NCBI GenBank assembly: GCA_030407315.1 | Contig: JALQPE010000635.1 | Span: 54,370 to 118,369, forward strand | Source: Asparagopsis taxiformis | Lineage: Eukaryota; Rhodophyta; Florideophyceae; Bonnemaisoniales; Bonnemaisoniaceae | Reading direction: 5' to 3' | Length of the DNA: 64,000 nucleotides | Program-made: the position numbers and the translations under genes | Shown here: piece by piece, positions 28,691-38,288 of the stretch | Layout: each line of letters begins with the position of its first letter | How positions within the stretch are numbered: position 1 is the first letter of the stretch | Notes under the pieces: model-generated | Database searches by the model: none | Seen by the model: the letters and a program-made list of their open reading frames with translations, nothing else | What the model was told of the DNA's origin: nothing

Positions 28691-31600
28691 TCACGTTGTT
28701 GCTCGTCGCACGCGTGCGAAGTATCGAGAGACGCTCTCTTCAGATACGTTCCGGCGGGGCTCCCACGTAGGGTTACGATACCCGACCCACTTCACGAGGA
28801 AGTCTAGGGTGCCGTCATCGTTTACGCGATGGTTGAGTAGGTCGTCTACTACGTACGCCGGACCGTCGCGGTTCTTGTCGAGATCTGCCTCGGTGGCATC
28901 GTATGGCTCCGGCAGGGGCGCGTTCGCCGGCGTTGGCGCGTACGCAACGCGGTCCGAGTTGACACGTTCAACTACGTCTCCTCGTTGGATGACGAACGTA
29001 CGTACGTCGTTACGTAGTACGCGGAACGGTCCCAACGCGTGGTTGCCGAGCTTCGTGCCCTTCGTGTTCCCGTCCGTCGGGTCGATGAATACGTATTCTC
29101 CCGCGCGGATGTTTCGATTCGAGACACGGACTCGTTTGTCGAAATTTCGTTTATAACGTGCCTGCGCGGCCTTCAGCGTTCGATACGCGTTATCCATCGT
29201 TGTGGCGAGCTCACGAACGTAAGTGGCTCGCCCTCCCCCGTCGGGTAGTTCGCGGTTCGTTACCGACGTGTGTAGCGCCAACGGTGGCGGTGGATTCGTG
29301 AGAATCAAATCGAAGGGCGTCGTGCCCGTGCTCGAATGCACATGCGTGTTGTACGCAAACGTTAACGCCGATGCGTATCGATCCCAGTCGTTCTGGTTTT
29401 CGTTCACGTAATTGCGCAGCATCGCCAGGATCGTCCTGTTGTAGCGCTCCACCTGCCCGTTCGTTTGGGGGTGGTACGTCGACGTAAAGACGTTCGTTAC
29501 GCCAATCTCGTTGCAAACGCGCTGGAAGAACTTAGCAGCGAACTGCTTTCCGTTGTCGCTTATGAGCGTCCGTGGGGGTCCATACGAGAAGACCCACGCG
29601 TTGACGAACTCACTCGCCACGTTGGCGGAATCGATATTTCGTAGAAGTACGACTCTAGTCGGCTTCGTGAAGCGGTCCGTTATCACGAGAATAAATCGGT
29701 TACCACGCGTGGTCTTCGTAAGCGGACCCAGTATGTCGATACATAGGTCTCGCAACGGCTCCGTAGCCGGAAATAAACGTAACGGGTTCGTCCGTTTGCG
29801 AAGCTTCACGCGGTTCTTCGCACATCCAACGCAGTTTCGTACCGTTGCGTGGATGTCGGCGGCCATCGCGGGCCAGTAGTACGTCCTCCGTAGGGTGTAG
29901 TACATACGTGTTTGTCCGGGATGTCCAGCGAGGACGTGGTGGTGCGTTAACTCCAGAAGCCGCGGCCGTAACGAAGCCGGCACAACGATTTGAGTACGTT
30001 CCTCGTCGTGAGGGTTTCGGCGTCGGAGTAAGCCATCGTGGCCTTCGAAGAATGCAGCGTCCTGCGTGTCGGACTGTCGTGTCAGTATCGTTTGACAGAA
30101 CGCGTCCTCGCGTTGAGCTTCGATAAGCTCGTCCCTCGTAATGGGAAGCTGAACGTCAGCTGGTGGCACGCGTGCCGAATCGTCTTCAGCAGCGCGCTGC
30201 TCGTCGAGGAAATCCGGTTCCTCGTCAAGAACGTCATCGAGCGACGCGTCGCGGTTGAACTCGCGTTCATCGTGGCTAGCCGTCGTGGCTGGTGTCCGTT
30301 TGTCACGAGTCTCGTTCGACGGGTCGTCGTGACCCCTGGCATTCGTTGCCTTTTTACGTACGGACGTCGTTCGTCCTTGCCCACTTCGTGTGGGTTGTCG
30401 CCGACTGCGAGTGGTCACGAGGACCGCGTCCCCATACGATGGTACGTCATCGTCAACGGGTCGACCGTCGTCATACGTAGATATCACACGTGATAAAGCG
30501 TCAGGTACCTGGTGCACGCGCCCAGGCCTGTACGTAACTTCGAAATCGAATTCGGCAACGCGTAGCCTCCATCGTAGTAGTCGTCCGGACGCGTCCGTAA
30601 GCGTCATTAGCCAACGCAAGGCTTCGTGGTCCGTACGTACGGTGAACCGCTGACCCTCTACGTAGGGTCGGAGCGACGTTATCGCCCAGACGACGGAGTA
30701 ACACTCGCGCTCGGTCGCCGATTAACCACGTTCGGTTTCGTTAAGGGTCTTCGACCAGTACCCAATCGGCACCCATTCGTTGGGCTTATCCTCGTTTTGC
30801 TGCTGGAGCAACGTAGCTCCCAGCTGATACGCCGACGCGTCGGTATCGATCATGAACGGACGTCCCGCCTTCGGAAGGTGCAATACTGGTGGCGACACCA
30901 GTATTGTCTTCAACGTTTCGAACGCATTCGTTTGCGCGTCCGTTGGGTTCGTCCAATCGGGGGAAGCGTCCTTCTTCAACATCGTGTTGAGTGGCCGAGC
31001 GATCTCGGCATACGCCTTTACGAAACGGCGGTAAACGTTGGCCGCGCCCAAAAACGATCGACATTGCGTCTTGTCTCGTGGGAACGTAGCCGTACGAAAG
31101 GCTTCCTTGTTCCGTGCTGCGACGTGCAGCTTCCCTGGGGTAATCACGTGCCCCAGGTAGTCAACGCGTGGTTGAAAGAACGAGCACTTCGTGAGCTTTA
31201 ACGTTACTCCCGCTGCGCGTAGCAGGGAAAGCACCTGGTCAACGTGACCCAGGTGAGACTCGAGGTCTTTCGAAAAGACGATTACGTCGTCTAAGTAGAC
31301 AAGGCACGATTGCCAACGTACTCCGGAGAGGATTATGTCCAACGTCCGCTGAAACGTAGCGGGGGCATTTCGTAGCCCGAATGGCATTCGCACGTAGCGA
31401 TACGTTCCCATGAAAGACGTAAACGTTGTCTTATCACGGTCCTCGGCGGAGACGGGCACTTGCCAGTAACCGGCGTTACAATCGAGTGTCGTGAAGATGG
31501 CGGCGTCGCCAAGCGAATCGAGGCAATCTTCCATACGAGGAATCGGGTACGAATCAGCGATCGTTTTCGCGTTCAAACGCCTGTAGTCGACACAGAAACG

Positions 31601-33280
31601 TAAGGATCCGTCCTTCTTCGGCACCAACACGATTGGTGACGCCCATTCGCTGGACGCGGGTTCGATAACCCCTTCGTTGAGCATCTTCGTGATCTGCTCC
31701 TCGGCTATCGTACGCAGAGCCGGACCCTGTCGATAGGGCATTGAACGTATGGGCCGCGTGCCCGGTTCGAGTTCGATCCGATGCTCCGTAGCATTGATTT
31801 CGCCGAGGCGTCCGCTCGTCCACATTGACGAATGTGTAGCTAGCATCTCGTTGATGCGCTTTCGTAAATCCTCGTCGTCGAGGTGCGACAAATCGATTGT
31901 CGACTGCCAATCCGTGGCGGGGTCGTTCCCCTTTTCGTTGACCAACGGGTCTGGCGTTTCGTCGCCCAACCCGTTCGTATTCGTCCGCGTCGTCGCGTCG
32001 ACTAGCGGTAGGTTCAAAACCTTCGCGAGGGCTTCGCCGCCCTCACGCTTGAGTGGGACGATTCCCAACGGGGAGCGTACCGCGTACGCAATCGTCGCGC
32101 CTTTCGGCAGCTCGCGGTCCTTCTTCGTGAAGTTAGATACGATAATAGAGAACGTCTCTCTGGGTCCTACGTCGACCACTCCGTTGGCTATACGAAGCCC
32201 ATGCCGGAATTGCACCGACGCTTTCGGTTCGAGGAACACGAGTCCGGTCGCATCCGTCGTCACGTTGACGGTCCGTTGCGACATCGCCGGTACACGCGTG
32301 TACTTCGTCAGGCGAACCGAGAACGTTCGGCTTGGCCTATTCGAGGCAGCGTTACGCTCGCGGCGTTTCGGGGGCTCCACGTTTGGATTCGTCTCTTCCC
32401 CCTCCTCGTACGGAGTCTTCGTATCGCCCTCCGCGATAATGGGTATCGTATCCCCTCGATGGAGGTCGATTGTCTGCGCTCGACAGCGTATAGCATCGAC
32501 ATGCCTCGACATGAACGACGTGCCCATTATGACGGGGACAGCCAGCGTGTTGGCTACGAAGAATTTTACGCGGAACAGCGAGTTCCCAAGCCTGACACGA
32601 AGCAGGATGGCGCCTTCGATAGGCAAACGTCGCCCGTTGGCGTCTCCGAGCTTCGGTAGCTCTTCGTCACGTAGACAGCGGTCGACCCAGTCGTAGGGTA
32701 GTAAACTTGTTCGTATCAAGTTGTAGCCGCTGCACGTATCCATCGCGATGGTAATCGCCCTCATCACGTTGAGGTCTAGTCCGATCGTTCCGGATACGAT
32801 ATAATGCTTCGACGCAAGTAGGCACGTATGCCCGTCGAGGACCAACGGTTCGGTCCTGACCGGCGCGCGGTCTGCGTCTTCGCTAGCGGTTCGTCGCTTC
32901 ACCGTATGAGCCCGTATGGCTTCTTTTGCGTCGACACGCTTCGTATAAGCCGCGTGCTTGGCTTTCTCGCGCTCGGAAGCGTCGTGCTTCCGGGTAGCGC
33001 GTCTCGCTCGTCTGCGAGGCTTCCTCTTCGTGTGAGGTTCGTTCGTCCCGTCGGACTTCGTTTCTTCCCCCACGTCGGGTGTCGTTTGACTCGAGTTGGC
33101 CTTCGCGGCCGTGAGCTTTTCGTAACTCTCGTTCGTCGGTGAGCCTGCGGAGGACCAATCATCGACGTCGGTCGTCCCCCTTTCACGTAAGGGTTCAGGC
33201 GATGTGGGTGGCTCGTGACCTACATCGCCTGGTCGTTTTCCGGCGCGAGGCCGTTCGACACGTCGTCGTCGTGAGCCCAC
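28691..33280 (-). pseudogene. pol: Ty3/gypsy pol of family X (protease, RT, RNase H, integrase, chromodomain) with one in-frame stop
   Basis: The frame is continuous on the minus strand except for one TAA at 30722-30724, placed between NETERG and SATERECYSVVWAI, where related elements have an ordinary codon. Upstream are a retropepsin-like segment (ITIAMDTCSGYNLIRTSLL; MGTSFMSRHVDAI) and RT with YLDDVIVFSKD and VDYRRLN. Downstream are the RNase H end (TDHEALRWLM), the integrase zinc finger (HHVLAGH...CVGC), the catalytic core (DILGPL; SDNGKQF; QVERYNRT) and a C-terminal chromodomain (FLVKWVGYRNPTWEPRRNV). Pol overlaps the end of gag by 61 bp in another frame, so it was probably made by frameshifting. 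The protease motif reads DTCSG rather than DTG. The stop makes this copy defective unless read through. Confidence 0.85.
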
Positions 33281-35622
33281 GAAGGTCGTTCGTCATCGTG
33301 ACTCGTTTCCACCTCGAGTGGTGTTTCGTCAGCGGAGGTCGTCACGTAGACTCCGCTGCGGCCATTACGCTGGCCATTTCGTTCGTTCGCCCATGGGCGG
33401 GGGTCACGTCGGTCATTACAAAAGTCGCCGCGGCGCCTGTCGAAGGGCCTTCCCCCGTCACGATTGGGGTTTCGGAGTATCGTAGGCGGCGTGCCGTATC
33501 TCCGCGGGGTCACGTTCCCTCGCTCACCAGGTCGTTCCTGGTTACGTTTGGCCATTCGTTGGCGGAAGTACTCAGCCTGACGTGGGTTGCTCTTCACGTG
33601 GAAGAGGTAGTACTTGTACGCGAAAAAGATCCGTTGATCTGGCGTCAGACGCGGACACGTGAACGTCGAGTGGCCATCTTCGCGGCATGACCAACACGAC
33701 AGCGTCCAGTAATCATTCGGGATTACGGAGTGCGCCAATTGCGTCTGCTCGCACGTGAGCTTCGGCACGTCCTCGCATGGACGGTTCAATCGAGCTTCGA
33801 GCTCGTCCGGCTTTTCGTTTGCCGTTTTCGTATCGTTGGGCGGCGGCCCGTTCGTGAAGAGGATCGCCTCCAAATTCTCGGCAACGTGAGCCGCAGCGAG
33901 CGACACGTCGTCATCATCCCTCGTGGGGATGTTCGGGTTACCATCGTGGTAACTGGGCTCGCTAGCCCGTTCATTACGTAAGTACGCGGACTCATCGTAG
34001 TCCGCGAACTTCCTCGACTCGTGGTCGGAAATAGCCAACGTAGGCTTCACCGGAAACCGCACTTTCGGTTTCGCGGCTGACGCGACAGCTGCCGTACGTG
34101 CACGGAAGGTCGTTCCTTCGGCCGTCGCCAATCGTCTCACAACGGTGAGGTCGTTCCTCTCTCGTTCGGGGAGTGACCGGAGTCGTTCCGTCACGGCTGC
34201 CCGCGTCGAGGGCAGCAAACTACGCACGTAGTGGTGAACGAGGAGTCGGTCCGTAAACACGTAGTTACACGCCAGCGTGGCGGTGTCGAGTCTATCAGCG
34301 TACTGATTCTCGTCCTCGTTAGGACTCTGCGTGATCATCGTGACCTTTTCGTAGGCCTCCTGCAGCACGTCGTCTTGCAGGTATCGTTTGATCAACGCGT
34401 TGATCACGTGAGGCCACGAGAACCTCTTCGTCGGATCAGTCGTGATCACACCAGTCGTACACTGGGAATCGTAGAACCGTCGGGCGTCCCCTTCGAGGAA
34501 GAAGTGCAGCGCACGTACTGCCACTCCCTCGCACACTCCGAGTGTGCTGAACCCATCACGTATTTGGGCGAGGAATCCGAGTAACGTAATCGGATTCCGG
34601 CCGGAGAACGGCTTTAACGTAGGGAAAAGTCCCTCCAGCTCACGTTTGAGCTTATGTACGCTTTGACTCTCGTTCACGTAGAGATGTTCACGTACATCGT
34701 TAAGTCGGTACATGCGGTACGACACCACGTTCGCAAATGCGTCGAGCATTGTCGTGTGCTCTGCCAACGCGTGGCAAACGGGTCCGAGGGCGTTCCCTGG
34801 TAAGCGTACCGCGTCGGCACGTTCGTTTTCGTGGACTCGCGTGTCCGTCGTGCCGAACGTACCCAGCCACGGAATGTACGTCTCACGTGGCGGGGGAGCT
34901 CTCGTATCGAATTGTGCAGCTCGTGCTGCGTCCGCCGACCGCGCGTGGTCTGGCGTGTCGTTAAAACGTAATTGCCTTCGTGGCGCCTCGTTGGGGTTGG
35001 CGATGGCTCGTTGCACTGTCACCCCCCTTCCGTACGTGGTCGGGGTCGTCGGACCGGGTGTTGGTGGGTATCCTCCCGGAACGGCCGGGGAGGATTGCGA
35101 GTTATAGGCGCGCGAGCCTTCGTAATTCGGATCGCTTCCGCTCGGCGGAGCGGAACGTCCGGCGACGATTTCGTTGAATACTACGACAAACGAGTCGAGT
35201 CTTCCCTCCACGGCGGAGAGGCGGTTTCGTAAATCTTCGTTTTCCCGTTCGAGGGTCGCTGAGCGTTCACGTAACGCACGAGCTTCGCGCTCCGAGACTC
35301 CGAGTCTCTGCCTTACGGCTTCGTCGACGGCCGCGTCGCTCGCCCTTTCGATGTGGCCTCGAAGGTCTTCGTACACTACGCGTAGTGCCGTGGGAGTCAC
35401 GTTCCCTTCGTTGAGCTGACCGCGCGTTGCGGGGTCCATGCTCACGGACTCAAACGGGCTTACCGTACGTGGTAGCTGGCCGATCGCCTCGATATCCGGC
35501 GGGATAGATCGATCAGTCGCGAAGATCGCTTCTGCTGACAAGGCCACGTCGGCTTCGCCGTCCGCTGACGTTGGCAACGGTTGCCTGGGCGACGCGCTGG
35601 AATTCGACACAGCGTAATTCAT
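33220..35622 (-). CDS. gag: Gag of gypsy family X, about 800 aa
   Basis: The first ATG is at 35622 (MNYAVSNSSASPRQPL); the open frame reaches 35739. An N-terminal coiled coil (EREARALRERSATLERENED) is followed by a Pro/Ser/Gly-rich segment and then a retrotransposon gag core: LEGLFPTLKPFSGRNPITLL, FFLEGDARRFYDS, and SPNEDENQYADRLDTATLAC. A CCHC zinc knuckle is CWSCREDGHSTFTCPRL. The C-terminus is Arg/Asn/Gly-rich. Gag forms the particle and binds the genomic RNA. The stop lies 61 bp inside the pol frame. The frame is intact, unlike pol. Confidence 0.8.
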   Translation of the reverse strand: MNYAVSNSSASPRQPLPTSADGEADVALSAEAIFATDRSIPPDIEAIGQLPRTVSPFESVSMDPATRGQLNEGNVTPTALRVVYEDLRGHIERASDAAVDEAVRQRLGVSEREARALRERSATLERENEDLRNRLSAVEGRLDSFVVVFNEIVAGRSAPPSGSDPNYEGSRAYNSQSSPAVPGGYPPTPGPTTPTTYGRGVTVQRAIANPNEAPRRQLRFNDTPDHARSADAARAAQFDTRAPPPRETYIPWLGTFGTTDTRVHENERADAVRLPGNALGPVCHALAEHTTMLDAFANVVSYRMYRLNDVREHLYVNESQSVHKLKRELEGLFPTLKPFSGRNPITLLGFLAQIRDGFSTLGVCEGVAVRALHFFLEGDARRFYDSQCTTGVITTDPTKRFSWPHVINALIKRYLQDDVLQEAYEKVTMITQSPNEDENQYADRLDTATLACNYVFTDRLLVHHYVRSLLPSTRAAVTERLRSLPERERNDLTVVRRLATAEGTTFRARTAAVASAAKPKVRFPVKPTLAISDHESRKFADYDESAYLRNERASEPSYHDGNPNIPTRDDDDVSLAAAHVAENLEAILFTNGPPPNDTKTANEKPDELEARLNRPCEDVPKLTCEQTQLAHSVIPNDYWTLSCWSCREDGHSTFTCPRLTPDQRIFFAYKYYLFHVKSNPRQAEYFRQRMAKRNQERPGERGNVTPRRYGTPPTILRNPNRDGGRPFDRRRGDFCNDRRDPRPWANERNGQRNGRSGVYVTTSADETPLEVETSHDDERPSWAHDDDVSNGLAPENDQAM

Positions 35623-35739
35623 AGACCGTCGTCTGTAGCGTAGCACGTAGCTTTTCGTTAACGTAAAAGAGCTCAACCTCGTTGGTTGTCGTTGTCGTCT
35701 CGTAAGTAGCAATGCCGACGCAAACGTAACGTCAGACAA

Positions 35740-36016
35740 GAGGTTGGTAGAGCTAGTGGGTAGTTAGGTTAGACACTAGAACCGGGAAGGTCACCGGCGC
35801 AGAGCCGCCGGAGCTAACGCTCCCCTCTCGCTCCGCGCCCGTGTTCCACACCTTTATTCAGTAAAATTCCGAAATAGTTCGGCGCCGCGAGAAAAGGCTA
35901 AAAGTTTCAAATTATCTCTAAAAGTCCAATTACAGCAATGCTAGAGAGCTTACATGGCCAGCCTGCACTGTAAGGGTGATACAGGCTTATAGTATTCCCT
36001 GTTGTGACGTTCACTA
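35740..36016 (-). repeat. Possible diverged or partial 5' LTR/leader of family X
   Basis: On the minus strand the segment begins TGTAGTATAG, sharing nine bases with the LTR start. It includes GAATAAAGG and ends with CACTAGCTCTACCA, loosely like the LTR end (CACTAGCTCGTACCA). The middle does not align with the 661-bp 3' LTR and no TGG-type primer site is clear. It may be the leader or a recombinant LTR. Confidence 0.3.
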
Positions 36017-36172
36017 TACTACACGCCCCCCTCGCTAAGACCGAGAGACCTCGCGAGCTATCACTGAGTCGAGTAGTCAGTCTCCCATGCCCGAGTATAA
36101 TTCGATAGCGGCTGTAACCAGCGTCCCTGGGGCGAGACGTAGTTCTCCCTTAGTGCCTCTCTGAAAACGCAT

Positions 36173-36450
36173 ATGCGACAGTTAATAGACAATTTTTCCG
36201 TGACGCTCGCTTTCCATAAGGTTGCCAATTTGCGCCAGATAGCATGCATATGTCAAGAGGGATCGGGACGAGATCGACGTCGTGATGATTGTGAGATTTA
36301 CCCAGCTGGATCGTTCAATTCACGATTCGGCAACGGTCGGTTCTCAAACCGTGTCCCCTGTGATTCTGGAACTTTCAAAGTTAATACCGGACAGCCTCAA
36401 TGCCAGGTATGTCCCGTTGGATCTTCCTCCAGATCGGGTGCAGTTCTTGT
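36173..36450 (+). pseudogene. Cys-rich ephrin-receptor/GCC2-GCC3-like repeat fragment
   Basis: The plus-strand frame reads CEIYPAGSFNSRFGNGRFSN, then CDSGTFKVNTGQPQCQVCPV and GSSSRSG. This is the C-x-x-(C/Y)PAG-(T/S)F...G...C..C pattern of the GCC2/GCC3 repeat found in extracellular proteins of many eukaryotes. Only one and a half repeats remain, with no start or stop that belongs to the gene, and one expected Cys is Tyr. It overlaps, on the other strand, the tail of the WD40-linked frame. It is one of several gene fragments in this region. Confidence 0.5.
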
Positions 36451-36790
36451 TCTATGCTGCTTCCAGCCTGCGAGTTGCTGTTTTCGTCGGCACAATTCGA
36501 TATGCGCGGTAGGATAGGCTCTTGTGATATGTTACGTCTTGGTTTTTCCTCAGTGATGTATTCCAGTACGTTTACAACGCCTTCATCTCGCAATATCCAT
36601 AATTCACTCCATTCGCGTATGTGCAATATATGTTTGGCACGGTTTTCTAGCGTGCCGATTATATTCGAAACACCACCCCTGACAGCTTCCACGGCGTAAC
36701 TCAGCTGTTCGCATGAAAGCGGGAACCCCTTATCAGTAGCCTCGTCAACAACAGCGCGTCCATGTTTGACTTGTTCTCCGGTGTCAAGGT
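36381..36790 (-). pseudogene. Unrecognised coding fragment following the WD40 fragment
   Basis: This is the same minus-strand frame as the WD40 fragment, after a TGA at 36792-36794. It reads DLDTGEQVKHGRAVVDEATD, then VEAVRGGVSNIIGTLENRAK and EWSELWILRDEGVVNVLEYI. It looks like real protein sequence but I cannot assign a family. It could be the C-terminus of the WD40 protein behind a nonsense codon, or a separate captured fragment. Confidence 0.35.
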
Positions 36791-36791
36791 C

Positions 36792-37706
36792 TCATGATAT
36801 ACAATCCGTTGACCACGCATCGTCCCAATTTCGTAGTTCTTCCGACGCTACGTCAAGCACATACACATCGTATTTGCCCTGTGTAAAAGCCACCAAGTGA
36901 CGCTCATTCGACACAGCAATATGGCAAGAATAAAATTCAAATGGCGGTCGGCAGGTTATCAATGGTTGATATCTTCCCTCTGCAACATTGACCACACTCC
37001 GAATATCGAAGCAGCTTCTCTTTGCACCATAACAAACCACAGTCTCATCATCTGCTGATTTTGCAATTCTTCCAACGTCAACGACAGTTATATACTCCGT
37101 CTCTCCACATGCAACGTCCCCGACCGGCGTCTCCTCCGCATCCCAGACGAACAAAACCTCGTCAGTAAGAGCGAGCAATTCATCATCTTCGTCACTGGCA
37201 CACAACGAGCGCACGACATGCATGCGTGAATCTCCAAATCTGTGGCGCAAGGTCACGCCGTACGACGGGTTACTCACGTCCCAGACGACAATCTGCGCAT
37301 GACTTGCGGTGTAGAGCACATCGCAAGCGGCATTGAACGCGATGGCCTCGACGCGATTGCTATGCATTGTTAACGGGGCGCAAAATCGGCTGTCGATTGT
37401 GCAAGTTCCAAATGTGAATGGAGCCGTCGCGTGACGAAAACACCATCAACGACCCGTTGGTAGAAAATTACACGCAATAAATCACACCATGTTGACTCTG
37501 ATGTGTTTGTCCGATCGAATCGAGTGTTCGACTATTCCAGAATCGCATCGTGTGATCCCATGAAGCAGATGCGAGTAGATGATCGTTTTGTCCGATCGCT
37601 AGTCGTGAGCTTTCCAGATTTTCGTGATATGTTCCGCCGCGACGTCGAGTAGTAACAAACGACCAGTTGTCGTGCTCATGATCATGTGTTTCGGCTCTTG
37701 TAACAG
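36792..37706 (-). pseudogene. WD40-repeat protein gene fragment with frameshifts
   Basis: 37367-36792 is open and encodes beta-propeller blades: VEAIAFNAACDVLYTASHAQ then IVVWDVSNPSYGVTLRH, LLALTDEVLFVWDAEE, and a last blade LVAFTQGKYDVYVLDV. Further upstream, in shifted frames, are LLASASWDHTMRFWNS and SLMVFSSRDGSIHIWNLHN, also WD blades. At least two frameshifts and one stop separate them. The fragment ran on across the insertion site of the gypsy element (TSD CATGG at 37707-37711 and 43454-43458). The specific protein is not identified. WD40 propellers act as protein-binding scaffolds. Confidence 0.6.
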
Positions 37707-37711
37707 CATGG

Positions 37712-38138
37712 TGTAGCGTATTATAGAACTCCTATCATACTTGAGCAACCAGCGACAATAATGATGTCATCGGTCAAACGCTCCCCCAAGGAGAATGTCA
37801 GGAACAGCGAGTGATGTTCTTCATGACGAGTTGTCACATCGGCGACACCGATGTAAGTTAGTTGTTACGGAGGCTGGAAATAGCACTGTCTCGCGGAGAC
37901 AGTGCCACACGTCGCAACAGAGCGACATATACTAGGCTTAGATTAACTGTCGATCAGAGACAGTATTGACAGAGCCAATAGATGCTCCGTCTCGTCGCCA
38001 ACTAGGTCAAATCATTGACGACGGCAACGACCGCATAGCCATGCCCTGATTAGTATTTAGTCCGCAAGTAACTTTGCTATTCAGTAAAAAGGTATGGAAC
38101 ATCCACCATCAACACAACGCTCTACCAAGACAACCACA
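37712..38138 (+). repeat. 5' LTR of the family Y gypsy element (427 bp)
   Basis: TGTAGCGTATTATAG ... GACAACCACA. It contains hairpins such as GCACTGTCTCGCGGAGACAGTGC and ACATCGGCGACACCGATGT. Same sequence and length as 43027-43453. Confidence 0.95.
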
Positions 38139-38288
38139 GTGATCACTACGTTCTGCCTTTGAAGAGCGAAACACGCCATTGGAAGCCGAGCGGTAAGACT
38201 ATCGCGCGCATACGTACCAACATACTGGAAAGGACACTCAGAACTTTCAGTGTGGGACAGTTCACGCATCGATATTGTGTGATATTAC

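Larger units (their letters stand above)
23170..36016 (-). mobile_element. Large Ty3/gypsy element, family X
   Basis: On the minus strand this holds gag (35622-33220), pol (33280-28691), a 2.5-kb spacer with a 350-bp tandem repeat, an antisense ORF (24179-26203), a polypurine tract and the 3' LTR (23170-23830). It sits in a copia gag at 23169. All parts share the same ACGT-rich composition. The upstream LTR is uncertain: the outer end at 36016 reads TGTAGTATAG on the minus strand, similar to the LTR start, but the following sequence differs from the 3' LTR and no GTCAC target duplication is present. The 5' region may be a diverged or recombinant LTR. Confidence 0.6.

Noticed and set aside
37880..37920. 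CACTGTCTCGC shared between the family Y LTR hairpin and the CACTA terminus
   Set aside because: An 11-base match in a palindrome-rich context; no further similarity, so chance is the better reading.
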